This document shows positions 1 to 7,719 of a DNA stretch of 18,597 bases, piece after piece. Each line of letters begins with the position of its first letter. Within the stretch, counting starts at the first letter, position 1. The stretch is from an uncultured Oxalobacteraceae bacterium (lineage in GTDB: Bacteria > Pseudomonadota > Gammaproteobacteria > Burkholderiales > Burkholderiaceae_D). The translations under genes and the position numbers were made by a program. Under the pieces are notes generated by a model that was not told where the DNA came from, did no database searches, and saw only the letters and a program-made list of their open reading frames with translations. The stretch is taken from NCBI GenBank assembly GCA_937996605.1, contig CALKVB010000544.1:1-18597 (forward strand), written 5' to 3'.

Positions 1-997
1 CACCAGCACCCACACCAAACAGTTCGGTGGCCGTGGTTCGCATTGTATCGACGTTACCATTGGAAAAGCCTTGTTGAACCAGATCGTCACCGTAATCCAT
101 AATGGACATAAAAGGTTCAAACACCGTACTTGCGGTTTGTAGTTGAGTTAACGTGAGGCAGGAATAACGATTGGTGGTGCAGTTGTGTGTAGTGTCACCA
201 GGCTTCTTTTTCGTGGCATCACCCAACACACAGATGGATAAATCGCGCCCAGCATTGTCTAGACCGATGTTGGTGTCAGGTAATGGCAATGAAGTGATGA
301 AATTGGGATTCTTTTGTCGCGGATAGCCGTCGACGGCATGAATTTGCGCCAGCTCGTCGCTGAATGCACTGGTGCAACTATCACCCGAAAAGGGATGAAA
401 CAATCCCAGACAATGGCCGACTTCGTGACAAACCGTCATGCCTTGGCCATACTCGTCGAAAGCACCGGGAAACGAAGGTGACCCAATGGTGCCCCAATGC
501 ACTGCGCAGTAGGTGGATTTGATGTCCGCGGCAATACCCAGTAATGTATTGTTGCCACCAGAAGAAGCCAGATCGGTGATGTAGACCGTCATGATGGGTT
601 GAGCAGTGGCCGGCAGGGCTGCGAAAGCGTGCACCGATTGAGCATCGGAAAAGGATGAGGTTACAATGCGACTCACGGTAATGATTTCCGCAGACGTGAG
701 TGTCGTTGGAATGAATTGAATGTCGGGGTTGGCGGACATGCGTGATGCATAGGGGTAGCGGGTGGTATTGGGAATTTTGCTCTTGTCATGTTGATTGGAG
801 TACACTTGGTTCAATCGAGCATGTTGCGCTTGGATGATGGCGTCATTGACAAGCATACTCGTGCCACTGACTCGCACCACCACATAGCGAATGGGGATCT
901 GAATGGTCCCATCCGGCACACGATCGGCCCGACGACTTTCATTGGCTTGACGGGCTTGTTCGACTGTACCATGACTTCCACATCGGTCGAAAGGCAT
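1..997 (-). CDS. M43 pappalysin-like zinc metalloprotease, 3' end cut by window edge
   Basis: This minus-strand frame is open from an ATG at 997 to the window edge (about 332 residues) and lacks its C-terminus. The translation contains HEVGHCLGLFH, the extended metzincin zinc site HExxHxxGxxH, encoded around 394-427. It is followed by a Met-turn-like MSIMDYGDDLV and GFSNGNVDTMR, matching the M43 (cytophagalysin/pappalysin) arrangement of HExxHxxGLxH then NxMDYxxD and FTxGQxxRM. The N-terminus has RCGSHGT, resembling the RxCGT cysteine-switch prosegment of M43 zymogens. No signal peptide is visible, which is odd for a normally secreted protease. In a virus it could be virion-packaged or act in host lysis or entry; that is inference. 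The next codon upstream of the start region in frame is a stop at 1016-1018, which bounds the start. Confidence 0.85.
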   Translation of the reverse strand, partial: MPFDRCGSHGTVEQARQANESRRADRVPDGTIQIPIRYVVVRVSGTSMLVNDAIIQAQHARLNQVYSNQHDKSKIPNTTRYPYASRMSANPDIQFIPTTLTSAEIITVSRIVTSSFSDAQSVHAFAALPATAQPIMTVYITDLASSGGNNTLLGIAADIKSTYCAVHWGTIGSPSFPGAFDEYGQGMTVCHEVGHCLGLFHPFSGDSCTSAFSDELAQIHAVDGYPRQKNPNFITSLPLPDTNIGLDNAGRDLSICVLGDATKKKPGDTTHNCTTNRYSCLTLTQLQTASTVFEPFMSIMDYGDDLVQQGFSNGNVDTMRTTATELFGVGAG

Positions 998-1025
998 GAT
1001 TCTCCCCTTTTTTCCTCATGAATGC

Positions 1026-1274
1026 ATGCAAAGAAAAGGGCCCATGTGGTTGATGTGGCTTCGAGGATTATTCCTCGTCATTTTGCTATTATGGCTGTTG
1101 TATGTCATGAATCCATCGGTAGAAATGGCAGTGACACAGCGGTGGCAAGGAGTGAAAACACATTATGCGCGCGTCAAGGATTTCTTGGAAGATCGTCGAT
1201 TTGAGGTTCCAGAAGAAGATCGAAAACCCGCCAAATCGTGGCATGACTTTCGAATGGAAAAGGGCATGTCATGA
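1026..1274 (+). CDS. Small single-pass membrane protein, unknown function
   Basis: An 82-residue protein if read from the ATG at 1026. A frame-equivalent ATG at 996 exists but overlaps the start codon of the divergent protease inside one CATG, so 1026 (or 1044) is more likely. Residues about 7-28 form a strongly hydrophobic membrane segment (WLMWLRGLFLVILLLWLLYV), followed by a charged tail (KDFLEDRRFEVPEEDRKP). This architecture, N-terminal anchor plus short soluble tail, is common among small virion membrane proteins of large DNA viruses. The last 52 bases of the gene lie in the left copy of the 53-bp direct repeat. Without the intervening insert its stop codon would overlap tail-to-tail with that of the ankyrin gene now at 4194. 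No family recognised. Confidence 0.6.
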   Translation: MQRKGPMWLMWLRGLFLVILLLWLLYVMNPSVEMAVTQRWQGVKTHYARVKDFLEDRRFEVPEEDRKPAKSWHDFRMEKGMS

Positions 1275-1275
1275 T
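1223..1275 (+). repeat. 53-bp direct repeat, left copy
   Basis: Positions 1223-1275 match 4148-4200 in the same orientation at a constant offset of 2925, with mismatches only at 1229, 1230 and 1251 (50/53 identical). This copy encodes the end of the small membrane protein, including its TGA at 1272-1274. Similarity stops abruptly on both sides (1222 and 1276). Confidence 0.93.
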
Positions 1276-1372
1276 TGGTTGGATTTATAGCAGTTTGGCT
1301 TTTGGCTGGCTTGGAGTCTAAGGCACTTTTGTCAGCCCTTACCACGTGTGCAAGTAGTGTTTGAAAACAAGA

Positions 1373-3550
1373 ATGTCGGGTCCGACGTCAAAATCCAAGA
1401 CATTGCGAGATCTGGCTGTAAGTCGATTACTAGTAGGTTCGAACATTTCAACCAGAGCGCAGTTGGTAACATGGCTTCAGGAATCTAAGCCGGAGGAGTA
1501 CACCGAGTACCTTCCGAAATCGAACAAATCGAAGTTTGCATTCGGATTCGAACTGCTCATCTGGTCACGACAATCGCCAAGTACTAAGGATACTTTATCA
1601 ACGGTTATCAGTGACATCACAGAACAAAAGTGCCAGCTAAAATCCGCCTCGTACCAATGTGTGCTACTATTCTTTCGCAGAGATCCCACTGGACCGTCCT
1701 ACGAGGCGTTCGCGCTACTTGCTGGCGTCGGTGCCGATGCGGCAATTGCAAAAATCGTCGATTACGGGTTTCCCATTCGCATCGCAAAACGACTGCTGGC
1801 GCCAGAATATTTGCAGAATGATGTTCGAAATCTTGGGGCCGGCAACGTCTTGGCCTCTCAATCCGCTTTTCGGAAACCAGAAACAACTGTACATCAGCAG
1901 TTAAATTGGATTCGCAGTTGTGCTTGTTGGCTTCGGCATGATGCGTCTATTCGTTCTGTTGAACCTTTCAACGAGACATTCGGTGAAAAGCAAATCAAGG
2001 TGACAATCCGCGTCAGTAGCGTGCGTGTCAACGTTCAAACGATCTTGTTAGAACACTGGCCGAAGATGCTGAATCATTTTTCATCGATCGTACGGGGTGC
2101 AGAAACGTACCTTCATCCCCTTGTGAATCCACCCGTCATTGAAAGCGATGACCCATTCTTTGACGTATTAGACGAGGTGACACGAGTACACAGCGCTCCG
2201 CTCCGAACCAATCTGGACAGCAAAGTACTCGAATTACTCTTTGATGCAATCACTACGAACGACGATAACGTACCGTTCACCATCATGCACCAACACCATG
2301 ATGATTATTTAGCGTGCGAGAATGTTATTTTTCGATATCGCAAGAAAGCGGTAGACCTTGGAGCAGCACCAGCGCTGGCGCGTGTTATTCAAGAGCTTTC
2401 AAAGGTGGACGCTGTTTCCGAAAGTGTCGAGGCGAAGGACTTGCATGGTTTTTCAAAGGTAATCTCCCAGATCGTAATGGAATTCGAGAAGAAGTCGCCA
2501 CGCAAGAAAGTAAAAGCCAAACTATTGTCTTTTTTTGAAGGCTCTATCAGTCACGACAGTGTCGTGTATTTTCGAGTTGGCGGTAGCTGGTACTCAATTT
2601 CAGGATCCTATGTTACTCGAATGGACCACTCATACATTGATTGCATGAAGCAGTGCGTGGCATCTTCACCCGACGATGCTTGTCTGCCGTTTCCGTGGTC
2701 CAATATACCGGCAAAAGCTCCGAATGCCAAGCATGATGACCAAGAGGGTCGGTACAATTTTTTGTACTATGGCCTTAAGCATGCGCGCTCTGATACATGT
2801 GACAAGCTTGGATACGTCTATGGCGACAAGACATTTCTTCGCCTTAGAAACACCCCCGATGTCGAGCTATGGGATATTTTGAATATCACCGAAAAGTTTA
2901 CGTATGTAATTCAAGTCAAGATAGGTTTTGCGTCTTCGCTACGCGATGCATGTTCACAGCTACGTCTTTCCGCTGATCTACTCACAAGCCACAATTCTCC
3001 CACTTATGTCGACCGTTGGCTCGATGAAGCAATTTCGATGGCATCTTCAAAGCCCAATTCGGTAACGCAGACACAACACGACGTGCATTCGCGGTTGCTG
3101 AACTATTATAAGAACCAATCTGAGGAGTGGCACAACCTCTTCCAAGCAAACAAGCTCGTCTTCGTTCTCGCAATCTACGATCAAACTCACGATGTGGCTT
3201 CTCAAGCGCGACTGTTCAAACGGCTTGAATCAGCTGTCTTCCAACAAGAACCTCTCAAAGATCGCAACCGAGTTATTCCATATGAGGACTTGGTTAGAGA
3301 TCTCAAACATGCCGGATATATCGACGACCATATGCAGCCTCTCCCAACCTTGCGGCACGCCAAAATGACGGATTTTGCTCTCCCATGTTTCAACGGCAAT
3401 CAGACTTGCGCCGAACGATGTTTCAAACAGTTGCATTCGGCGATGTTTCCCACATGTTCGTCATTAGTTTCACAATCAGAGGTGATTCATCTGCACCACC
3501 ATCTCAGTCGTCTTTGCGCCAATGGTCTCAAGATTACTCAAATACCCTAA
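1373..3550 (+). CDS. DUF6119 / TIGR04141-like protein
   Basis: A 725-residue protein from the ATG at 1373; the reading frame extends 12 nt further up to a TTG. Several stretches resemble the sporadically distributed TIGR04141 (DUF6119) family as I remember it. A region near residues 95-175 (VLLFFRRDP ... LLAGVGADA ... FPIRIAKRLLAPE ... ETTVHQQ) resembles that family's gyGr / FGLRvaLN / lrsid segment. A strand pair near 385-430 includes GGSWYSISGSYV. A region near 460-540 (YNFLYYGLKH, WDILN, TYVIQVKIGFASSLRDACSQ, SADLL) resembles its YN / DkkLI / IHVKrg-SS-LSHLF-QG-SAeLL core. A hydrophobic VFVLAIYDQ segment near 600 fits its C-terminal part, and about 90 further residues follow. Bacterial members are patchy and of unknown function. 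It is the main gene of the repeat-bracketed cassette. Resemblance was judged by eye, not by profile search. Confidence 0.62.
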   Translation: MSGPTSKSKTLRDLAVSRLLVGSNISTRAQLVTWLQESKPEEYTEYLPKSNKSKFAFGFELLIWSRQSPSTKDTLSTVISDITEQKCQLKSASYQCVLLFFRRDPTGPSYEAFALLAGVGADAAIAKIVDYGFPIRIAKRLLAPEYLQNDVRNLGAGNVLASQSAFRKPETTVHQQLNWIRSCACWLRHDASIRSVEPFNETFGEKQIKVTIRVSSVRVNVQTILLEHWPKMLNHFSSIVRGAETYLHPLVNPPVIESDDPFFDVLDEVTRVHSAPLRTNLDSKVLELLFDAITTNDDNVPFTIMHQHHDDYLACENVIFRYRKKAVDLGAAPALARVIQELSKVDAVSESVEAKDLHGFSKVISQIVMEFEKKSPRKKVKAKLLSFFEGSISHDSVVYFRVGGSWYSISGSYVTRMDHSYIDCMKQCVASSPDDACLPFPWSNIPAKAPNAKHDDQEGRYNFLYYGLKHARSDTCDKLGYVYGDKTFLRLRNTPDVELWDILNITEKFTYVIQVKIGFASSLRDACSQLRLSADLLTSHNSPTYVDRWLDEAISMASSKPNSVTQTQHDVHSRLLNYYKNQSEEWHNLFQANKLVFVLAIYDQTHDVASQARLFKRLESAVFQQEPLKDRNRVIPYEDLVRDLKHAGYIDDHMQPLPTLRHAKMTDFALPCFNGNQTCAERCFKQLHSAMFPTCSSLVSQSEVIHLHHHLSRLCANGLKITQIP

Positions 3551-3654
3551 CGTTCTTATCCTCCGACGATTGCTACCAAGACTCTTTGTGACCTCTCTCA
3601 GTTGCTTCGTGATGTTCATTGCCAAGCTGTACGTCTTTATGTATAGAAACATCT

Positions 3655-4113
3655 TCATGTGTGCATAATGCTGCACAAATGTTCGTAGGGTTCTGCGTTG
3701 TCAATGAACAGAATGGCGATGAACACAATTCTTTCATCCGGTTTTGGTCTATACCCTTGAGTAGGCGACACGTCGTACAGAATCGACTTAGCTTTTGGTA
3801 TCAAGATACTGTCGAGAATGTCCATGCCTGCATCACAAGGATTTCCATTGTGATCGTATCGTTGTCTCTTATCCGTCAAGTGTAATTGATAAGTGTAGTC
3901 TTCTGGGAGGTTTTCTTCAGCAACAAGGATTGAAAAGTCATTCTCGCGGTTTTTACTGGTCACGCGAATGTAAACCATATTTTGCGTTTCCATTTTTCCT
4001 TCCATGAAACTCATTTTCGGTGAGTCACAGTGTTCGGGCTTGGTTTCACTCAATGAAAACATCATAATCGCACTCGAGAACAAAAATCTACTGCAGAGCC
4101 AATCAACCCACAT
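3655..4113 (-). CDS. Hypothetical protein convergent to the DUF6119-like gene
   Basis: A 152-residue ORF from ATG 4113; shorter starts exist at 4065, 4014 and 3990. The part after residue 42 reads like a normal folded domain with alternating hydrophobic strands (MVYIRVTS, FSILVAEE, YTYQLHL, RIVFIAILFID). The first 40 residues are less protein-like, so an internal start is plausible. No family recognised. It lies within the repeat-bracketed cassette, tail-to-tail with the DUF6119-like gene across a gap of about 104 bp. That makes it a possible partner of that protein, but only by position. Confidence 0.5.
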   Translation of the reverse strand: MWVDWLCSRFLFSSAIMMFSLSETKPEHCDSPKMSFMEGKMETQNMVYIRVTSKNRENDFSILVAEENLPEDYTYQLHLTDKRQRYDHNGNPCDAGMDILDSILIPKAKSILYDVSPTQGYRPKPDERIVFIAILFIDNAEPYEHLCSIMHT

Positions 4114-4147
4114 CGTTTAGAATGAGATCGCTGTACATTCGCCAGTT

Positions 4148-4200
4148 AAAACCGACCAAATCGTGGCATGACTTTTGAATGGAAAAGGGCATGTCATGAT
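4148..4200 (+). repeat. 53-bp direct repeat, right copy
   Basis: Second copy of the repeat at 1223-1275. It contains the stop codon of the ankyrin gene (complement of 4194-4196). The 5' part is noncoding here, whereas the left copy is coding for the small membrane protein. The one mismatch inside the last 45 bases is T at 4176 against C at 1251. Confidence 0.93.
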
Positions 4201-5165
4201 GATAACACGTTGGGATTTGCACCCCGATGAAGAAGGAGTTGGACTACTTCTCGGTGACCTTTCTGAAAGGCTAAACGCAAAGCCTCATCCTCAACGGCGT
4301 GAATATCGGCGCCTCGATCCAACAACAACTCCACCACATCTTTGTGACCGTTTGAAGCAGCCTCGCGCAACGCTTCGTCGTCGTAGGTGTGGAGGTCGGC
4401 ACCTTCATCCAATAATAGTTCGACCATCTCGTATTGGCCGTGTTCAGCAGCAATTCGTAATGGTGCGTCATCATAGGTAAAAAAGTACGCACCTCGATCA
4501 ATCAGCAAAGCCATAACATCTGTATGGTTGTGAGCAAGAGCACCTTCCACAGGCCCGTCGTCGTCAGCGCGAACGTCTGCACCTCGATCGAGTAGTAGTT
4601 CAACGACATCTCGGTGACCTTCACGGCATGCAAAGCGAAGCGCCCAGTCGTCAAGGGCATGGACATCGGCGCCACGATCCAGAAGCAATTCGACAACGTC
4701 TTTATGACCTTTAACGGAAGCCTGACGTAGCGCGTAGTCATTAATGGAATGCACATCTGCGCCTCCATCAATCAACCAAGTCGCCAAATCTTTGTTTCCC
4801 GATCGGCATGCGTAGGGAAGGACTGATGTTACCGTGATCAGTTTGCGATCTAAGACGAATGACAAATGATCCATTCTGGCATTGACAGCGGCTTCATTTT
4901 TTGCAATGTAGGATGCATCTGACTTGGGATGTAATGTAAACAGCAAATCCAACAGCGGCGAATTGAGTCTGTTTCGTTCAGTGGTACTGAAGAGATCCAA
5001 GATACCAAAAACTTCATCTGGGGTTTTGGCGTTTTCTAGTTGTTGAAGTCGATTCAAGCCTTGGTCATATTGCACCAAGGACGCCATGTCATCCACAGCC
5101 ATATCGGCTATACTTTGCATCAAACCGCCCCATAGATGGGGAGAATAGGATGTTGCGAGATCCAT
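4194..5165 (-). CDS. Ankyrin-repeat protein with seven 30-residue repeats
   Basis: A 323-residue protein from the ATG at 5165. The frame is open further upstream to a GTG at 5318, but that would overlap the neighbouring gene ending at 5200, and 5165 is the natural start. Residues about 116-320 are seven ankyrin repeats with an exact 30-residue period, each close to DxALRxAxxxGHxDVVELLLDRGADVH. A 30-residue period, rather than the usual 33, is typical of the large ankyrin families of amoeba-infecting giant viruses. Residues 1-115 precede the repeats and show no F-box or other domain I recognise. Such proteins usually bind host proteins; several viral ones recruit ubiquitin ligases. The target is unknown. 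The gene ends inside the right direct-repeat copy. Confidence 0.9.
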   Translation of the reverse strand: MDLATSYSPHLWGGLMQSIADMAVDDMASLVQYDQGLNRLQQLENAKTPDEVFGILDLFSTTERNRLNSPLLDLLFTLHPKSDASYIAKNEAAVNARMDHLSFVLDRKLITVTSVLPYACRSGNKDLATWLIDGGADVHSINDYALRQASVKGHKDVVELLLDRGADVHALDDWALRFACREGHRDVVELLLDRGADVRADDDGPVEGALAHNHTDVMALLIDRGAYFFTYDDAPLRIAAEHGQYEMVELLLDEGADLHTYDDEALREAASNGHKDVVELLLDRGADIHAVEDEALRLAFQKGHREVVQLLLHRGANPNVLSS

Positions 5166-5199
5166 CCGAAAACTGGATGAAATGTGAAAAAGAAGAATT

Positions 5200-6072
5200 C
5201 TACTCTTGATGTTTTTCATTTTTACAAAAATGAATCGGATAACCGGCATCGTTGAGAATACACTGGTTGCGAACCCCAATGATGCCACACGGAATAGGGC
5301 CGCTCGTAGTTTGCACACACACCTTGAGGCCTTTCATAACATATGCCCCGCCGTACTCGATCCTTTCCGTCAGTTGAAGTCGACGCTGGGTTTCCTTTTC
5401 GTCGATCGGATGTGCGCAGAGGCTTAGACGAGTTTTGAGTCGTTCGATGCACGCTTGTTCTTCTTCCATGATCGGCGTTTTCCCAGCCTCGACACATGCT
5501 TTGGTAGATTGTTCCAACATGGCTTGACATTCGTACAGCCGATACAAAGTGATGAAATAATCGCGCTCGGCCTCACTCCAGGACCAGTACTCCATCATTT
5601 CTTCTTTGGACACACACGAAAGGTCAACGATTCGCCCTGTGGTCTGCAAAAGTTCAGATTTGGGAGGACGCGTAATCAATGGGTAGTGGGCGTGATAGAG
5701 CAGTTGCAGGTCTCGCTCTTGGACCAAACAGACCGGAAGGTAACCTCGCATCGTTCGAACATATAGGATTTTGGAAACCGGATGATAAACTTCCGACTCT
5801 TGCCTTCGCAGAATCTCGAGCTTTTTTCCGCATACGGTTTCGTCCACTCGCCAGGACTGGAGTTGTTCAATGCATTTCTTCTCGTCTTCCAAGCAAGGTG
5901 TTTGAGAGGCTTGAGCACATGCCCGCACGGAACATTCATACACGAATTGACAGATAGGAAGCTGAAGGGTGGCTCTCAATACGCGCTTTTCCTCTTCCGT
6001 CCACGAGTTGTACAGCTGTCGATCCGGAGAAGGCTCCATGGTGCAATGAGAAAATGAATCAGAGCGATTCAT
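5200..6072 (-). CDS. Internally duplicated cysteine-containing protein, unknown function
   Basis: A 290-residue protein from ATG 6072; 6039 is a shorter alternative, and the frame is open to 6231 but that would run into the divergent gene at 6151. Two homologous modules start near residues 22 and 163. Each opens with SWxExE, followed by an ungapped match with conserved CQ, E, S, AC, A, TP, ExE and CIExL positions (roughly 23 identities in 52), and each ends in a segment with G-x-x-P and YP. The spacing C-x10-C-x14-C suggests a helical hairpin, perhaps disulfide-linked or metal-binding. No family recognised. It ends 34 bp upstream of the ankyrin gene on the same strand, so the two could be co-expressed. 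Confidence 0.7.
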   Translation of the reverse strand: MNRSDSFSHCTMEPSPDRQLYNSWTEEEKRVLRATLQLPICQFVYECSVRACAQASQTPCLEDEKKCIEQLQSWRVDETVCGKKLEILRRQESEVYHPVSKILYVRTMRGYLPVCLVQERDLQLLYHAHYPLITRPPKSELLQTTGRIVDLSCVSKEEMMEYWSWSEAERDYFITLYRLYECQAMLEQSTKACVEAGKTPIMEEEQACIERLKTRLSLCAHPIDEKETQRRLQLTERIEYGGAYVMKGLKVCVQTTSGPIPCGIIGVRNQCILNDAGYPIHFCKNEKHQE

Positions 6073-6150
6073 CGCCCGATTGTCAAACAATTCCCAATAT
6101 ATGGAAATGCGTTTGGTGGAAATTCTCCTCGAACGGGACCTCAAGAAAAC

Positions 6151-6363
6151 ATGTTTGGCTGGCTGATTTTTGCGCTGGTGCTCTTTGTAGTCTTTGTGTT
6201 TTTCTACCATGTATGGTGTGTGTATCGACAATATTTCCGACTTTCAGACAAGCTAAGTCAAGCCAGGGAAAAAACCACGGATGATCCAGATGTACCTATT
6301 GAATCAACAGAGGAAGAAACCAAGCTAGACGAGCAAGAAGATCTCGGCTATGTATCAGAATGA
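6151..6363 (+). CDS. Small single-pass membrane protein, unknown function
   Basis: A 70-residue protein whose residues 2-20 are a hydrophobic membrane anchor (FGWLIFALVLFVVFVFFY), followed by a basic/aromatic stretch and an acidic tail rich in E and D. The start codon follows an A-rich leader (caagaaaac-ATG). The last 16 bases overlap the convergent RING gene. It has the same layout as the protein at 1026-1274 (anchor first, charged tail), but I see no sequence similarity sufficient to call them paralogs. Confidence 0.6.
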   Translation: MFGWLIFALVLFVVFVFFYHVWCVYRQYFRLSDKLSQAREKTTDDPDVPIESTEEETKLDEQEDLGYVSE

Positions 6364-6707
6364 ACAGGTGCATCACCCGACAGCACCACATTATCTTGAC
6401 CACAAATAGGACATTCATGCTTGAATCGAAGGCACGTTCGAGCACACTGATAATGCAAGCGTTTCGTTGATTTGCAGCAGGTGAGGCACACGACGAATTC
6501 TTGATCTTGAAACTCATTGCGGCAGACGAAACACTCTTTCAAGTCGCGATCAGCGTCTTCGATGCCCACTGCGAGAAACGGGAACGGTTCCCATTCAAAT
6601 ATATGCCTTGAACGTTTCCTCCGTCGAATGGGAGGATCATCTTCTTCTTCTTGCAACCGCCTTGCCAGCTCCTCATCTTGCTGATCATCCATGGGTGCGC
6701 AGTGCAT
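6348..6707 (-). CDS. RING-variant (C4HC3) zinc-finger protein, possible E3 ubiquitin ligase
   Basis: A 119-residue protein. Zinc ligands are visible as C59-x2-C62, C74-x2-C77, H85-x2-C88 and C99-x2-C102, the last within ECPICG. The seven-residue spacing C77-x7-H85 resembles the RING-CH/RINGv layout; a PHD-like assignment is also possible from spacing alone. The N-terminus (DDQQDEELARRLQEEEDD) is an acidic helix resembling ubiquitin-interacting UIM/MIU motifs. Together these suggest a small E3 ligase or ubiquitin reader. A basic patch (RRRKRSR, residues 28-34) could direct it to the nucleus. An alternative start is the Met at residue 6. It is convergent with and overlaps the 6151-6363 gene by 16 bp. 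Confidence 0.72.
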   Translation of the reverse strand: MHCAPMDDQQDEELARRLQEEEDDPPIRRRKRSRHIFEWEPFPFLAVGIEDADRDLKECFVCRNEFQDQEFVVCLTCCKSTKRLHYQCARTCLRFKHECPICGQDNVVLSGDAPVHSDT

Positions 6708-6795
6708 TTGCGTTTTGGCTGAAAACTTGTCTGCACATGGTTGGTTTCGAGGTGTTCATTCCTAGAAATAGAAAATCTAATCCTTCAAAAGAAAC

Positions 6796-7719
6796 ATGTG
6801 TGATACATTGGCCAAACGGTATTCCACACTGAAAGGACTGGATCTGTCCAACCAAACCACTAGTCAGCAAAGGGCTGACTTTCTCCGTTCGGATTCCTAT
6901 TGGACCTGTTTGAGTGATGGCAAGGCCCAGCCATTGCATACACCCGCCGAAGGAAAATCCAAAACGTTGGCGCAACGGGCCGCAGACTGTGACACGGAGC
7001 GAAAAAAGATTGAGGCGAAAGACACACCGAAACCGAATGGAGTCTCCTTTCGCACCGATCGGTCTGTGTTGAACTTGTATGTGGAAGATGGATTCTTGCC
7101 TTGGGTCAATGAATTGGGAATGAAGTGTATTCATCATGTCACCGGTGCCTTCAATGGCATTCACGATGATCCGACAGATGAAAAGAAGTACGGCCGACCG
7201 AGACAGGCTCAAGGTCGAAAGTTCCCCACTACATGCAGTGCTGAGTGCTTTCGAGTGACTGAAAACAGCGACCAGTGCTTTGCATGCGTGGCTCAGGTGG
7301 TGTTGGCGCAAGCCGATGCATGTCCGGCCTTTCAACAGAATAACATCACCACCCTTCCCGAGGTGACGGACACACTCAAGAAAGCCGTGTCGTGCAAAGG
7401 TTGTTTGGCGCAACAAGCCATCCAGGTGAACAAACATGGGGCGACCGAGTTAAAGGGTGGAGGAGAAGACGACGCCGACACGGTGCAAGAATTGAAAAAC
7501 ATTCAAGCAGAGTATTGCTGGAAATGTGTCGAAGGTTATCGGTTGACTCATCCCTTTGTGAAAACAACGGAATTTGCATTGATTATGGTGTTTGTGAGTT
7601 TATTGATTTTGGTGGGCTGTGTGGTGGTAACCGTGATTCTCGTGGAACGATCGCGTCGACCCAAAATCACGACGAAGCCGGCGGATGCAACACCGATTTG
7701 GCCCATGGCTCCGATTTGA
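6796..7719 (+). CDS. Cysteine-rich C-tail-anchored membrane protein, entry-fusion-like
   Basis: A 307-residue protein with a long hydrophilic region and one hydrophobic segment near residues 259-283 (FALIMVFVSLLILVGCVVVTV), then a basic tail (ERSRRPK). There is no N-terminal signal peptide. The ectodomain is cysteine-rich, with CxxC at 161-164, 200-203 and 241-244 plus C147 and C151. A cysteine-rich domain followed by a C-terminal anchor is the layout of poxvirus entry-fusion complex proteins (A16/G9/J5) and their counterparts in other large DNA viruses. I infer a virion membrane protein. The start follows an A-rich leader (aaaagaaac-ATG). Its last 53 bases overlap the convergent Skp1-like gene. 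Confidence 0.7.
   Translation: MCDTLAKRYSTLKGLDLSNQTTSQQRADFLRSDSYWTCLSDGKAQPLHTPAEGKSKTLAQRAADCDTERKKIEAKDTPKPNGVSFRTDRSVLNLYVEDGFLPWVNELGMKCIHHVTGAFNGIHDDPTDEKKYGRPRQAQGRKFPTTCSAECFRVTENSDQCFACVAQVVLAQADACPAFQQNNITTLPEVTDTLKKAVSCKGCLAQQAIQVNKHGATELKGGGEDDADTVQELKNIQAEYCWKCVEGYRLTHPFVKTTEFALIMVFVSLLILVGCVVVTVILVERSRRPKITTKPADATPIWPMAPI

Larger units (their letters stand above)
1276..4200. other. Putative inserted cassette bracketed by the 53-bp direct repeat
   Basis: The stretch between the two repeat copies plus the right copy (2925 bp) behaves like an insertion. Deleting it would rejoin the small membrane gene and the ankyrin gene with overlapping stop codons (TCATGA), the tight convergent arrangement seen elsewhere in this window. 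It carries a DUF6119-like gene and a convergent small gene. I see no transposase, integrase or convincing terminal inverted repeats, so the mechanism is open: an unusually long target-site duplication, recombination between existing repeats, or duplication of an end during capture. The call is inference from the repeat geometry. Confidence 0.5.

Noticed and set aside
996..1025. ATG at 996 as start of the small membrane protein
   Set aside because: It shares a CATG with the divergent protease start, leaving no leader for either gene; ATG 1026 directly precedes the membrane segment.
1276..4147. Terminal inverted repeats at the cassette ends
   Set aside because: The left end (TTGGTTGGATTTATAGCAG) and the reverse complement of the right end (AACTGGCGAATGTACAGCG) show only weak, gapped similarity.
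6685..7437. 250-codon minus-strand ORF opposite the cysteine-rich membrane protein
   Set aside because: It is antisense to a well-supported gene, has no recognisable domain, and overlaps the RING gene start and the 6707/6796 promoter gap.
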